From Virgibacillus salexigens (GTDB taxonomy: Bacteria; Bacillota; Bacilli; Bacillales; Amphibacillaceae), in contig NZ_BNEO01000003.1 of the NCBI RefSeq assembly GCF_014905415.1, positions 62,001-126,000 of the forward strand: a stretch of 64,000 nucleotides of DNA, written 5' to 3'. Below the pieces are notes generated by a model that did no database searches, had not been told where the DNA came from, and saw only the letters and a program-made list of their open reading frames with translations. Below, piece by piece: positions 8,104 through 16,707 of this stretch. The translations under genes were made by a program, and so were the position numbers. Positions within the stretch are counted from its first letter, which is position 1. The number at the start of each line of letters is the position of its first letter.

Positions 8104-10854
8104 TTGAGAAAATGGATTTTATTTCTTTTTTGCAGCCTGTTAATAGCCGGCTTTCATTCATCTCAGACAGTACACGCCGAAGACACAAATCCCAAACCTA
8201 AAGTGATTCCAAGTTTACAGGAATGGAGTGGTGCGACGGGATTTTTTACATTAAATGAAAACTCCAGAATTGTGGTTGATACAGCATATACGGAAAAATT
8301 ATCGAATACGGCCAACGTTTTTCAACAAGACTTAAAAGAAGTTATCAACCGTAATCTGCCAATCGAAACAGGGGAACAGCCTAATAAAGGAGACTTTTTT
8401 CTGACCATGCAGCAGGGAAAAGACAACTCAATTGGGGATGAGGGCTATCATTTTATCGTTGATGATGCTGTGACGATCCAGTCTAACACAGACACAGGAG
8501 TATTTTATGGGACACGGACGGCTTTGCAAATTCTCGTACAGGATGAAGATAAAAGCCGTATTGCCAAAGGTACTGCCAAAGACTATCCGAAATACGGGAA
8601 ACGCGGATTTATGCTCGATGTCGGACGAAAGTTTTTCCCGATGGACTTTTTAAAGGATTACGCAAAAGTCATGGCATGGTACAAGATGAATGATTTCCAG
8701 CTTCATTTGAATGACAATGCGATTTTTAAAAACAATGACCCTAAGCATTGGGGTAGTTATGCTGCTTTTCGCATGAAAAGTGAACAATATCCGGAATTGA
8801 CTGCAGACGACGGTCATTACAGCAAAGCGGATTTTAAAGAATTGCAAAACCTGGCTGAGGCTAATGGTTTAACGATTACGCCGGAATTTGATACGCCAAG
8901 TCATTCGCTGGCGTTTACAAAACTAAGACCAGACCTTGTACATCCGGACCTGCCGGTAGACCATCTCGATATTACGCGGGAGGAAACGGTGGATTTTGTT
9001 AAGTCTGTCTGGGATGAGTATCTTGACCTTTTCGAAGCAGATGCTGTGCATATCGGGGCAGATGAATTTTACCGAAATGATACGGAAATGAGCAACGTCT
9101 ACCGCAGTTATATTAATACGCTAAGTGAGCATGTGGAAAAGCAGGGAAAAACCGCTCGCGCGTGGGGTGGCTTATCATATTATAAAGGAGACGTGACCGT
9201 TGATAAAGATGTTGTTTTCAATATATGGAACGTTGGTTGGTATAACCCGAAACAGGCAGTGCAGAATGGTTATGATATTATTAACTCGGATGACGGACTG
9301 CTTTATATTGTTCCTAAAGCGGGGTACTATCATGATTACCTTGATACGAATTGGCTGTACAATAATTGGGAGCCGACAATGTTCAGCGGTGGCATTACAC
9401 TAAATGATGATGAAGAGCATTTGCTTGGCGGTATGTTCGCCCTTTGGAATGACTTGCTGGGGAAAAAAGTAAGTATTCCAGATGCACATGATCGCATTAG
9501 TAAAGCGATGCCGACATTGGCTGAAAAAATGTGGCGCGGCAATTCCGATGAGACAACCTATGCCAATTTTAAAAGGCTAAATAAAGCGATTGGAGAAGCA
9601 CCGGGAACGAATTTAGACTATGATGTAAAAAGCAAGACCGATACGTTGCTACACTATACGTTTGAAGATAATAAGGTGACAGACGTATCGGAAAATAATT
9701 ACGATGGGACGTTACAAGGTGCAACCATCACAACAGAAGGTAAAGAAGGCAGTGCATTGGTAATCTCGGATGAAACAGACCATGTGACGACAGATATCGA
9801 TACAAAAGGTTTTCCATGGACCGTCTCAGCTTGGGTGAAATTGAAGGAAACGAACAAGTCAGAAGCAGTACTAATGGAATCAGATTACAGCAGTTTAAAG
9901 CTTAAACAAAAGGAAACAGGTAACGCAGGTTTCACTCGAGAAGGGTATGATTTCAGTTTTGATACAGCCATCCCAACAGGAAGATGGGTTCATGTTGCTT
10001 TTCGAGGTGATTTAAATGGAACGTCCTTGTCTATCGATGGAGAGTTGAAGGATACACTTTCAGACAACATGTTGCTTCCCATCAAAACGATTGGAAGTAA
10101 AACAAACACATTTATAGGTATGATGGATGAGCTGAAAATTTTTGACAATAAGCTTTCTTCAGCTGAAATTGCCAAAGCTGCAGACGCACCAGCATGGACG
10201 ATCAATGTTGCAGCCGGTAAGCCAGCAAGAGCTTCATCGAATGAGACAGCATACTTGACACCGGACCTTGCTGTAGATGAAAACGAAACAACACGCTGGG
10301 CATCAGGCTACACCGATCAGGAATGGATTTACGTAGATCTATTAAAACAGCAACCTATCAATACAGTCGTGTTGAAATGGGAAAGTGCGTATGGCAAAGG
10401 GTACAAGATTCAGGTGTCCAACGATGGTGAGAACTGGAAAAATGTCAATACCACTACAAATGGTGACGGGGGTAAAGATGTTATTCATTTTCCTGTAGAA
10501 GATGCACGGTATGTACGTATGCAAGGTACAGAACGGGCAATTAATTGGGGATTTTCCTTGTATGAATTCGAAGTATATCAGCCTGTTACTGCTGCAGGTA
10601 TGAAAAAACGGATTGAACAGCTGCAAAGCCGTGGTGAAATTACCAGTGATCAGACAGTACGGCAATTAACGATGCATATGACAGCAGTCAATCGTTATTC
10701 AGATCAGGAACTTACTGCGAAAGTATTGAAGCATATGGAAGGCTTTCAACAGTTAGTAGAAATACAGCATGAAAAAGGCAAGCTTACCGATAAAGTGTAT
10801 GAAACGTTACAAGCTGATGCTGAAGGCCTGATCGCAAAGTGCGAGATGCAATAG
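8104..10854 (+). CDS. Secreted GH20 beta-N-acetylhexosaminidase with LamG, CBM32 and FIMAH domains
   Basis: TTG 8104 is preferred because GAGGTGA (8092-8098) lies five bases ahead; an in-frame GTG at 8095 is too close to any ribosome binding site. The 916-residue protein has a signal peptide (~1-28), a GH20b domain (~33-160) and a GH20 barrel (~165-500) with the catalytic pair D320-E321 in HIGADEFY. A LamG-like domain (~515-690), a discoidin/CBM32 domain (~700-825) and the C-terminal FIMAH domain (~830-916) follow. GH20 enzymes remove terminal GlcNAc or GalNAc by substrate-assisted catalysis. With the upstream sialidase and GH84 enzyme it would let the cell trim complex or mucin-type glycans stepwise from the outside. 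Confidence 0.93.
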   Translation: MRKWILFLFCSLLIAGFHSSQTVHAEDTNPKPKVIPSLQEWSGATGFFTLNENSRIVVDTAYTEKLSNTANVFQQDLKEVINRNLPIETGEQPNKGDFFLTMQQGKDNSIGDEGYHFIVDDAVTIQSNTDTGVFYGTRTALQILVQDEDKSRIAKGTAKDYPKYGKRGFMLDVGRKFFPMDFLKDYAKVMAWYKMNDFQLHLNDNAIFKNNDPKHWGSYAAFRMKSEQYPELTADDGHYSKADFKELQNLAEANGLTITPEFDTPSHSLAFTKLRPDLVHPDLPVDHLDITREETVDFVKSVWDEYLDLFEADAVHIGADEFYRNDTEMSNVYRSYINTLSEHVEKQGKTARAWGGLSYYKGDVTVDKDVVFNIWNVGWYNPKQAVQNGYDIINSDDGLLYIVPKAGYYHDYLDTNWLYNNWEPTMFSGGITLNDDEEHLLGGMFALWNDLLGKKVSIPDAHDRISKAMPTLAEKMWRGNSDETTYANFKRLNKAIGEAPGTNLDYDVKSKTDTLLHYTFEDNKVTDVSENNYDGTLQGATITTEGKEGSALVISDETDHVTTDIDTKGFPWTVSAWVKLKETNKSEAVLMESDYSSLKLKQKETGNAGFTREGYDFSFDTAIPTGRWVHVAFRGDLNGTSLSIDGELKDTLSDNMLLPIKTIGSKTNTFIGMMDELKIFDNKLSSAEIAKAADAPAWTINVAAGKPARASSNETAYLTPDLAVDENETTRWASGYTDQEWIYVDLLKQQPINTVVLKWESAYGKGYKIQVSNDGENWKNVNTTTNGDGGKDVIHFPVEDARYVRMQGTERAINWGFSLYEFEVYQPVTAAGMKKRIEQLQSRGEITSDQTVRQLTMHMTAVNRYSDQELTAKVLKHMEGFQQLVEIQHEKGKLTDKVYETLQADAEGLIAKCEMQ

Positions 10855-11162
10855 AACGTATGAAAGGACTGGTTGATTTGGCATCGTGAGGTTAGATGAA
10901 ATATGCGGTGGGTTGGTGAGTGTTCGAGTATAGTTCAAAAAGAGTACATGAATAGTTTTGCCAATAAATTCTAAAACCGTCAAAATCGTACACTCATTTA
11001 CTCACCCAACCAGTCTTTTTACACATAATAGGTGCATGATGTGCAACTATAGTGGTCTATTGTAGTTAAAAATTAAATTTTATATTTTATTATGAATGAG
11101 TAGAATACTAGCATGGAGTAAATAGAAAGGTTGTTTTTTAAGAAGAAAAGGGATGAATGAGG
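10855..11162. other. Intergenic stretch with a long inverted repeat, possible terminator
   Basis: GACTGGTTG at 10867-10875 is complementary to CAACCAGTC at 11007-11015, which is followed by TTTTT. A nearer GGTTGGTGAG (10911-10920) can also pair with CTCACCCAACC. This looks like the terminator of the GH20 gene with alternative stems. No gene was seen in this stretch. Confidence 0.4.
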
Positions 11163-11500
11163 ATGGAAGGTAAACGTATTTTACAAGCGGCAACCGCTAT
11201 ATTAGATTTGTTCCTTGTTGGAGCAACTACATACGCGTGTTTTTGGGAAAATTGACCTCAGCACAAGTACATCAATGATTAATGATGTTGTAAAACCTTA
11301 AACTCGGAGATATCATAAAGCGCGTTCTACCGCGTAATGTCAACTTGATATATCTGTGAGATTGTATTGGGAACAAGTTTTACAGTAAATGATACGAAAG
11401 GTGATAAGATAAAGCAATTATTTATCCAGGCACGAAATGAATTATTTATTTTGCTAAAGGTATTAGAGTGCTGGTATTGGTGTATTTAGCAAAATAAATA
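11163..11500 (+). pseudogene. Relic of a TasA/camelysin-like gene
   Basis: ATG 11163 starts a 30-codon frame ending FLVGATTYACFWEN and a stop. This resembles the signal-sequence end LSLIGGGTYAYFSDSE of the intact TasA-like protein upstream. In another frame, near 11300, LKLGDIIKRVLPRNVNLIYL resembles the LQPGSSVTRNFELQNNG then LDIRNVYL region of the same family. Spacing and order fit a full gene that has lost its frame at least twice. The position directly upstream of a tapA-like gene and sipW fits the usual gene set. The match is by eye only. Confidence 0.5.
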
Positions 11501-11520
11501 ATAACGAAGGAGGTAAGGCA

Positions 11521-12360
11521 TTGGATAAAAAGCAAAGGATTTAGAAAGAAGACAAAAATACGAATAGCAGGAAAATTGGTTTTAAGTAGTTATTTGATCG
11601 TGTTTACGGCAGGGTACATAACCTCCAGTACAGGTGCTTATTTTAATGATGCGGATAAAAAAACACAAGTTATTCAGGCTGGTACCTGGTGGGATGGCAG
11701 TGAACTAGCATTCAACGGGATGGCGAAGAAATCTGGTGACCAATCCCTGCAGGACCGGTAAGAATCACGCTTCAAAATAAAGGGAAAACAATGTTGGGGC
11801 AGACAGAGTATAGCGTTTACTACTCCAAAGAAGGCGATCCGAAAAAAGGCAAGGCGATAAAAAACGGCGAAATTAAACCATTGCAAAATAAGGAGGCGAT
11901 TATCCTAAATTACGAGGATGCTACTGAGGGATCCTATATGTTTAAGGTAATGCAACGACCGGATTATTATGGTAATAATGACAAGCGCGCAGAATTGTGG
12001 AGCGAGAAAATTAATGTAGCATGTGCTGATAAGAATAAACAAGCAAATGAAGACGAGAAGCAAGGGGGAGACAAGGACAAGCATGAAACAGAAACCAAAG
12101 CTAAACAAGGAGCGTTTGACACGAAACTGACGGAGAATCAAAAGCAGAACGAGGCTGAATTAAACGGAAAAACAGAAGATACCACAAGGGCTGAACCAAA
12201 AACGACAGAAACGAATGAACAAGACCTGAAGCAATCAAATCAAAATATGCAGGTGAAAAAGAAAGAAACGGTTATTAAGGAAGAATTGAATAAGAATAAA
12301 GATCAAAATAGCAAACTAAAAGCGGATGATAAGCTTAACGATGAATCAACCGGTAAATAA
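11521..12360 (+). pseudogene. tapA: tapA-like fibre anchoring/assembly gene with two frameshifts
   Basis: A strong AAGGAGGT lies seven bases before TTG 11521, but that frame stops after seven codons. Removing one A from the A5 run at 11527-11531 opens a frame reading KGFRKKTKIRIAGKLVLSSY then LIVFTAGYITSSTGAYFND, a TapA-type N terminus. This closes at 11759-11761. Adding one C near 11745-11748 joins it to QSPAGPVRITLQNKGKTMLG and the rest of the protein, ending in GSYMFKVMQRPDYYG and a low-complexity Lys/Glu/Thr tail. TapA anchors TasA fibres and is cut by SipW. Both shifts are at homopolymers, so they could be sequencing errors. Confidence 0.75.
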
Positions 12361-12454
12361 TCGCCAGCAACTGAGTAGACAGCACAACAGCAAGGTTTAA
12401 CCAAGGAGGCACCAGCAAGGTCTATAAAAGACACTGGAAAGGAGACTGAAAAAG

Positions 12455-13024
12455 ATGAGCCGATTAAATAAAAGCGAAGTTAAATGGGTGAATAACATCA
12501 CAACAGGCATCCTATTTACTGTAATGATTGCCATGATACTTGTCGTTATTTCAGCAAAGGCGTCCGGTGGGGAACCGGAAGTTTTTGGTTATCAGTTAAA
12601 CACTGTTCTTTCCGGCTCAATGGAACCTGGAATTCAAACAGGCTCACTAATTGTAGTTGAAACCATTGAAGATAAGACGAATTTTAAAAAGGGAGACACC
12701 ATTACCTTTCAAAAAGATGAAAACATGCTCGTTACGCACCGAATTATCGAAGTCATTAAAAACAAAAATGGTGTCAGTTACCGGACAAAAGGTGATAATA
12801 ATGATGCTCCAGACCTTAACCTCGTGCCATCTCAGAATGTTGTCGCAGAGTATACCGGTTTTACTTTACCTTATGTAGGGTTTTTCATTAACTTCTCCCA
12901 GTCCAAAAATGGGTTTTTGCTTTTTCTGATACCAGGAATCCTGTTTCTTTGTTATTCGGTAATTACCATAAAGAGAGCACTGTCGGAGCTGGAAGCTAAG
13001 GAATCGAATAAAGGGGAAGCATGA
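12455..13024 (+). CDS. sipW: Signal peptidase I, SipW type
   Basis: ATG 12455 follows GGAAAGGAG. The 189-residue protein has an N-terminal membrane segment (~16-36), the catalytic serine S55 in VLSGSMEPG, a histidine H95 in VTHRI in place of the usual lysine, the RTKGDNNDAPD box, and a C-terminal membrane segment (~152-170). A Ser-His dyad marks the ER/archaeal-type peptidases to which SipW belongs. In Bacillus it processes TasA and TapA, which fits the tapA-like gene just upstream. The last codons overlap the next frame by four bases (ATGA). Confidence 0.95.
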   Translation: MSRLNKSEVKWVNNITTGILFTVMIAMILVVISAKASGGEPEVFGYQLNTVLSGSMEPGIQTGSLIVVETIEDKTNFKKGDTITFQKDENMLVTHRIIEVIKNKNGVSYRTKGDNNDAPDLNLVPSQNVVAEYTGFTLPYVGFFINFSQSKNGFLLFLIPGILFLCYSVITIKRALSELEAKESNKGEA

Positions 13025-13209
13025 GTTTGTTTGAAGAGACAACGTTACTAATCTATTATAATAAAGTATACTTACGAATGATGATAGAAGATAATGCAGA
13101 TACGTTCTATAGGAAACGGAGAAAGCCTACCTATGCTGGTGAATATCGTTATGGTGGGTTCGAAATACTAACATATGATGGAGAAATAGAGGGGGCAGAT
13201 ACATATTAG
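13021..13209 (+). CDS. Small hypothetical protein overlapping sipW, probably frameshifted
   Basis: ATG 13021 overlaps the sipW stop as ATGA, suggesting translational coupling. The 62-residue product (MSLFEETTLLIYYNKVYLRM...) was not recognised. At the G5 run 13191-13195 the frame runs to a stop at 13207-13209; with one more G it would continue as GGRYILELVEEVEEIPQYI to TAA at 13248-13250, giving about 76 residues with a charged, coding-like tail. It is therefore either short as written or the victim of a one-base deletion or sequencing error. Confidence 0.45.
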   Translation: MSLFEETTLLIYYNKVYLRMMIEDNADTFYRKRRKPTYAGEYRYGGFEILTYDGEIEGADTY

Positions 13210-13250
13210 AACTAGTGGAAGAAGTAGAAGAGATTCCTCAATATATTTAA

Positions 13251-13772
13251 CTTATTAATTATCCTATCTATCCTACTAGTGTTAATCACTCGAATGATAG
13301 AGCATTATTGTAAGTATGGCAGAAGGTAATTACTTCGGTAAGGAAGAAAAACGGTCAATATTAGACTTGTTTTTAATTGCAAATCAATAATTATAGATAT
13401 AATAGATTTTTCACGCTTGGCCTACGTATTACCTCATAGATTGTAGTTTATGGGGGAATATAAAATATCATCGTAAATATTGAAACAGTTGTTGAAACCC
13501 CAGAAGAAATTGCCACAATAAACAATCTGGAAAGCCTTCTCGAATGTATTGTCATAAACAGAAAATGTAATTGTAAGGACAGTAAAAGGAGGGATATTTA
13601 ATTAACAGTACCGGGAACAGTAGGGTAAGTGGTATTACGATGTTTCTTTTATGATATGCAGTGGTGTTGCTACCCATTTAAGTTTGTATCATTGAAACGA
13701 ACTTAAATGGGTAAGACATTAAAGGGCTACTTTGCAAGAACAGTTAGATTCTTTTTTCAGAATCAAATCTTA
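13251..13772. other. Intergenic stretch, mostly without recognisable genes
   Basis: A short frame around 13470-13600 (IETVVETPEEIATINNLESL then LECIVINRKCNCKDSKRRDI) looks coding-like but has no start codon or ribosome binding site in frame. It may be a relic. The strong hairpin at 13671-13713 is listed separately. Confidence 0.35.
13671..13713. repeat. 16-bp inverted repeat with an 11-base loop
   Basis: TACCCATTTAAGTTTG (13671-13686) pairs with CGAACTTAAATGGGTA (13698-13713) over 16 positions with one G-T. There is no T tract on either side, so it is not a classical terminator. Confidence 0.6.
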
Positions 13773-13997
13773 TTAATAAAGTGGTTGTTGATTATGACAA
13801 GGCGGAAATCCATTTATATCCTGAATCATATAAAAATCGTATTGTTTCATAGCGAACTGATCTTGATACATGTACTCAATAACAAGGACCTTTCTGTCAG
13901 AAGTACCGCATAAAACTCCTGATGTGCCTTGCCCATTTGTTAAGGAAATTCCTACAGGTTGCCCTATTAAAAATCTGATTTTTTCTTGCCAAGGCAT
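13773..13997 (-). CDS. Small hypothetical protein with an LSm-like look
   Basis: ATG 13997 is eight bases after AGAAGGAG; in-frame GTG 14006 and ATG 14003 are too close to the ribosome binding site. The 74-residue product begins MPWQEKIRFLIGQPVGISLT and carries alternating strand-like segments (GTSGVLCG, KVLVIEYMY, YDFYMIQDINGFPPC). Short beta-rich proteins of this shape in spore formers are sometimes LSm-like or spore-associated. No family was recognised with confidence. It lies 55 bases downstream of the nhaC-like gene in the divergent sense and has its own ribosome binding site. Confidence 0.6.
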   Translation of the reverse strand: MPWQEKIRFLIGQPVGISLTNGQGTSGVLCGTSDRKVLVIEYMYQDQFAMKQYDFYMIQDINGFPPCHNQQPLY

Positions 13998-14060
13998 TGC
14001 CATCACTCCTTCTATATAAGTATATTACGTTAGAAATAATGGGTGCCTGTCTATCCCCTA

Positions 14061-15518
14061 TTACATTGCTTGTTGATTTTTTTCTTCTGTTACTTGTTGA
14101 CTATTTAATTTTTTAATACCAAAACTATTTGTATAAGGAGCAAGAAAACCGTATAAAGCAGAGAAAACGATACCGCCCAAGTTAAAAACTGCCCATGGGA
14201 GGAACTCAAAGTTACCTACACCTAGTGTCGTTGCCATAAATACACCTGAAACGGTCCATGGCATAAGAACTTCTGTAATGGTGACTGAATCTTCCATGCT
14301 ACGAGATAAATTTACTGGGTGCAGATTCCTCTTTTTGTACACATCACCATAAATATCTTTGATTAGGAAGTAGGTGACGAGGGCATTCGACGTACAATTG
14401 ATCACAGCAAAACCTGTTACTAGAGAAGCGAAGATTACACTTCCAATGGATTTTAGGTAAGCTATAACTTTTTCAAGGATAACGTTAAGCGCTTGGGAAA
14501 CCTCTAATGCAGAAGCGAAAAAGAATGCACAGAACACAAAGAACGTTGCATTGTACATCGAATAAAGTCCGCCGCGGTTAAGTAGTTCCTGAATATCTGC
14601 AGAAATAAGTTCTGGAGCGACACCTAGCATTTCTGTATTGAATCCTTCAACGGCCGCCGTAAATAAGTTAGCAACGGTGGCATGTTGAAATAGCAGGGCG
14701 ATGATCATTGCCGTCACTGCTGAACAAAACAGTACGATTAATGGATTTTTCTTCATGAGAGAACCTGTAATAACGATCACTGCTGGAAGTAAAACCAAAG
14801 GGGTAAGACTGAACAACTCACTAATCCCAGTCAGCATCTCTTCAATACTCGTTAACTGCGTTGGTGATGAATCAATTTGTAGTCCAACAAAATAAAAAAT
14901 GATGATAGCAATAATAGATGAGGGGACAGCGGTGTAGAGCATATGCTTAATGTGTTCATACAAATTCGAGCCTGCGGCAAGTGCACTCATATTGGTAGTA
15001 TCAGATAATGGTGAGAGTTTATCTCCAAAATAAGCGCCTGACACGACTGCACCCGCGGTGATTGCCATGGATAAATCCATCGTTTGGGCAATACTCATGA
15101 GCGCGACACCGATCGTTCCAGCTGATCCCCATGAGGTACCAGTACATGTTGACACGATGGCTGTCGTTATAAATGCAAGTACATATAAGTAAGTAGGGTT
15201 GATGATTTCCAGCCCGTAATAAACGAAGAATGGGATTGTCCCTGAAATCATCCAGGTACCGATTAATAGTCCGATACTGAATAATATAAGAATAGCGGGC
15301 AAAGCGGTTTTGATTTTTTCTCCCATAACGGTAATAATCGTTTCCCAGTTATGGCCGTAAAACTTAGCGAATAGTGAAAACAGTACGCCTGCGAAGATGA
15401 GCATTAGTTCAGCTTGGTATTGAAGCACACCAATACCGACAATAAAAATGATAAGAGACAAGGCAATGGGAATTAATGCCATTCGTACAGTTGGGCGTTT
15501 CACTTCATTTTGACTCAC
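14061..15518 (-). CDS. nhaC: NhaC-family Na+/H+ antiporter
   Basis: GTG 15518 follows AAGGGAGAG at good spacing. The 485-residue product is almost entirely hydrophobic, with about 11-12 membrane segments, and shows NhaC-type features such as TCTGTSWGSAGTIGVA, GAYFGDKLSPLSDTTN and the late NCTSNALVTYF segment. The family exchanges Na+ for H+, and some members (MleN) exchange malate and Na+ for lactate and H+. A FadR-type regulator is divergently encoded next door; such regulators often sense organic acids, so a metabolite-linked antiporter is possible. Confidence 0.88.
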   Translation of the reverse strand: MSQNEVKRPTVRMALIPIALSLIIFIVGIGVLQYQAELMLIFAGVLFSLFAKFYGHNWETIITVMGEKIKTALPAILILFSIGLLIGTWMISGTIPFFVYYGLEIINPTYLYVLAFITTAIVSTCTGTSWGSAGTIGVALMSIAQTMDLSMAITAGAVVSGAYFGDKLSPLSDTTNMSALAAGSNLYEHIKHMLYTAVPSSIIAIIIFYFVGLQIDSSPTQLTSIEEMLTGISELFSLTPLVLLPAVIVITGSLMKKNPLIVLFCSAVTAMIIALLFQHATVANLFTAAVEGFNTEMLGVAPELISADIQELLNRGGLYSMYNATFFVFCAFFFASALEVSQALNVILEKVIAYLKSIGSVIFASLVTGFAVINCTSNALVTYFLIKDIYGDVYKKRNLHPVNLSRSMEDSVTITEVLMPWTVSGVFMATTLGVGNFEFLPWAVFNLGGIVFSALYGFLAPYTNSFGIKKLNSQQVTEEKNQQAM

Positions 15519-15916
15519 TTGTATCTCTCCCTTTAGTAAAATTTTGCTTGTTTGCAGCACATGGAATCCATGTTCAAAAATCGTTGGTTAATAAATTTGA
15601 ACTGCTTGTTAATAGACCGTTAAATACTATTTTTGTAAACGCTTTAAAAGTTCTGCGAAACAAACTAGTTTGTCTAATAGATTGGAGGAGAAAGGCTCTC
15701 TTCTTACTTTAAAGCGGTATCATTAAATGGAGTACAACGAAAGCCATTTGAAAAGTTTCTCGCGTTATGTCCACTTTTTTAATCGTTGCATTTATATTAT
15801 CATACTATCAACCTATATGAAAGGTTTGTTTTTTCTGAAAATAAATGCTGGGCCTTTGTTATTAATCAAACCCAATAGTATAATAGCTGTACATAGCTGA
15901 TTCAGAGGTGAATGAA
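15519..15916. promoter_or_regulatory. Divergent control region between nhaC-like gene and FadR-type regulator
   Basis: It holds a cre-like sequence TTGTAAACGCTTTAA (15633-15647, 14 of 15 positions of WTGNAARCGNWWWCA) and a perfect 14-bp palindrome ACAAACTAGTTTGT (15660-15673). The palindrome is a candidate operator for the divergently encoded GntR/FadR-type protein. A minus-strand TTTACA overlaps the cre-like site and may be the -35 of the antiporter gene. Confidence 0.5.
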
Positions 15917-16606
15917 GTGAAAGCAATAAAAAAGAAGCGATTATCGGAAATCTGTGCAAAGGAAATCAAAGATTATATAAAAAGGGAAAATCTGAAGAGC
16001 GGTGATAAACTACCTTCTGTAGCTCAATTGGTAGATATATTGCAAATTGGAAGATCTTCATTAAGAGAAGCCCTTCAGCTCCTCGAAGCTCAAGGAGCCA
16101 TTGAAGTATTAAATGGGAAAGGGACTTACATTAAAGATATGAATCCTTTTCAGGTTCAGCTTGCCTTTGAAGTGGAAGATAAAAAGAATTTCTTACTAGA
16201 GACGCTTGAGGTGAGGGAGGCACTGGAAGGAAAAGCTGTGCAATTAGCTGTACAAGTAGCTGATGAAGCGGATATTCAAGTGATGAAATTACATTTAAAA
16301 CAATATGTTCGATTTTTGAGTGAAGGGAAAAGAGAGAAGGCAAATCTGGCAGATTCTAATTTTCATCAGGCTATTTACCGTGCATCAAATAATTCGATGC
16401 TTGAGAGCATGATCCATTCTTTCTGGGAAACCTTTCATGAATTTTGGAATGTGCCATTTGGAAAAGACGATATTTTTGACCAAAGCTATCCTTACCATGA
16501 AACATTGCTACAAGCGATTCAGGAGCGTGATTCGGTAAAAGCGCAGGAAGCATTTGAGAAAATCATGAAGTCAGTGCGGAACTCCATTACGGAAGTTCAA
16601 GTTTAG
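15917..16606 (+). CDS. GntR-family regulator, FadR subfamily
   Basis: GTG 15917 is chosen because AGAGGTGA ends six bases before it; GTG 15908 lies inside that ribosome binding site. The 229-residue protein has an N-terminal winged helix (~1-70, with GDKLPSVAQLVDILQIGRSS and REALQLLEAQGAIEV) and an all-helical FCD ligand domain (~85-225) with conserved acidic/His positions around DSNFHQAIYRAS and YHETLLQAI. FCD proteins usually bind organic acids through a metal. Divergence from the NhaC-type antiporter suggests that gene as target. Confidence 0.88.
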   Translation: MKAIKKKRLSEICAKEIKDYIKRENLKSGDKLPSVAQLVDILQIGRSSLREALQLLEAQGAIEVLNGKGTYIKDMNPFQVQLAFEVEDKKNFLLETLEVREALEGKAVQLAVQVADEADIQVMKLHLKQYVRFLSEGKREKANLADSNFHQAIYRASNNSMLESMIHSFWETFHEFWNVPFGKDDIFDQSYPYHETLLQAIQERDSVKAQEAFEKIMKSVRNSITEVQV

Positions 16607-16650
16607 GAAGGAAGTGACTATATCTTAAATAGATAGATAAAAATTATCAC

Positions 16651-16690
16651 CTCCCAGTATAAGGTTCCATAATGAACTATACCTAGGAGG
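16651..16690. terminator. Imperfect hairpin between convergent genes
   Basis: CCTCCCAGTATAAGGTT faces AACTATACCTAGGAGG with two bulges. It lies between the converging regulator and chromate transporter genes. The lack of a T tract makes the terminator call weak. Confidence 0.3.
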
Positions 16691-16707
16691 AATGAAAAAA
16701 TAAATCT

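Noticed and set aside
1-13250. Integrated mobile element
   Set aside because: No integrase, transposase, tRNA junction or flanking direct repeats were seen; the region is accessory-looking only by gene content.
13251-13610. A second small gene after the sipW-overlapping frame
   Set aside because: Coding-like residues exist in one frame near 13470-13600 but there is no start codon or ribosome binding site.
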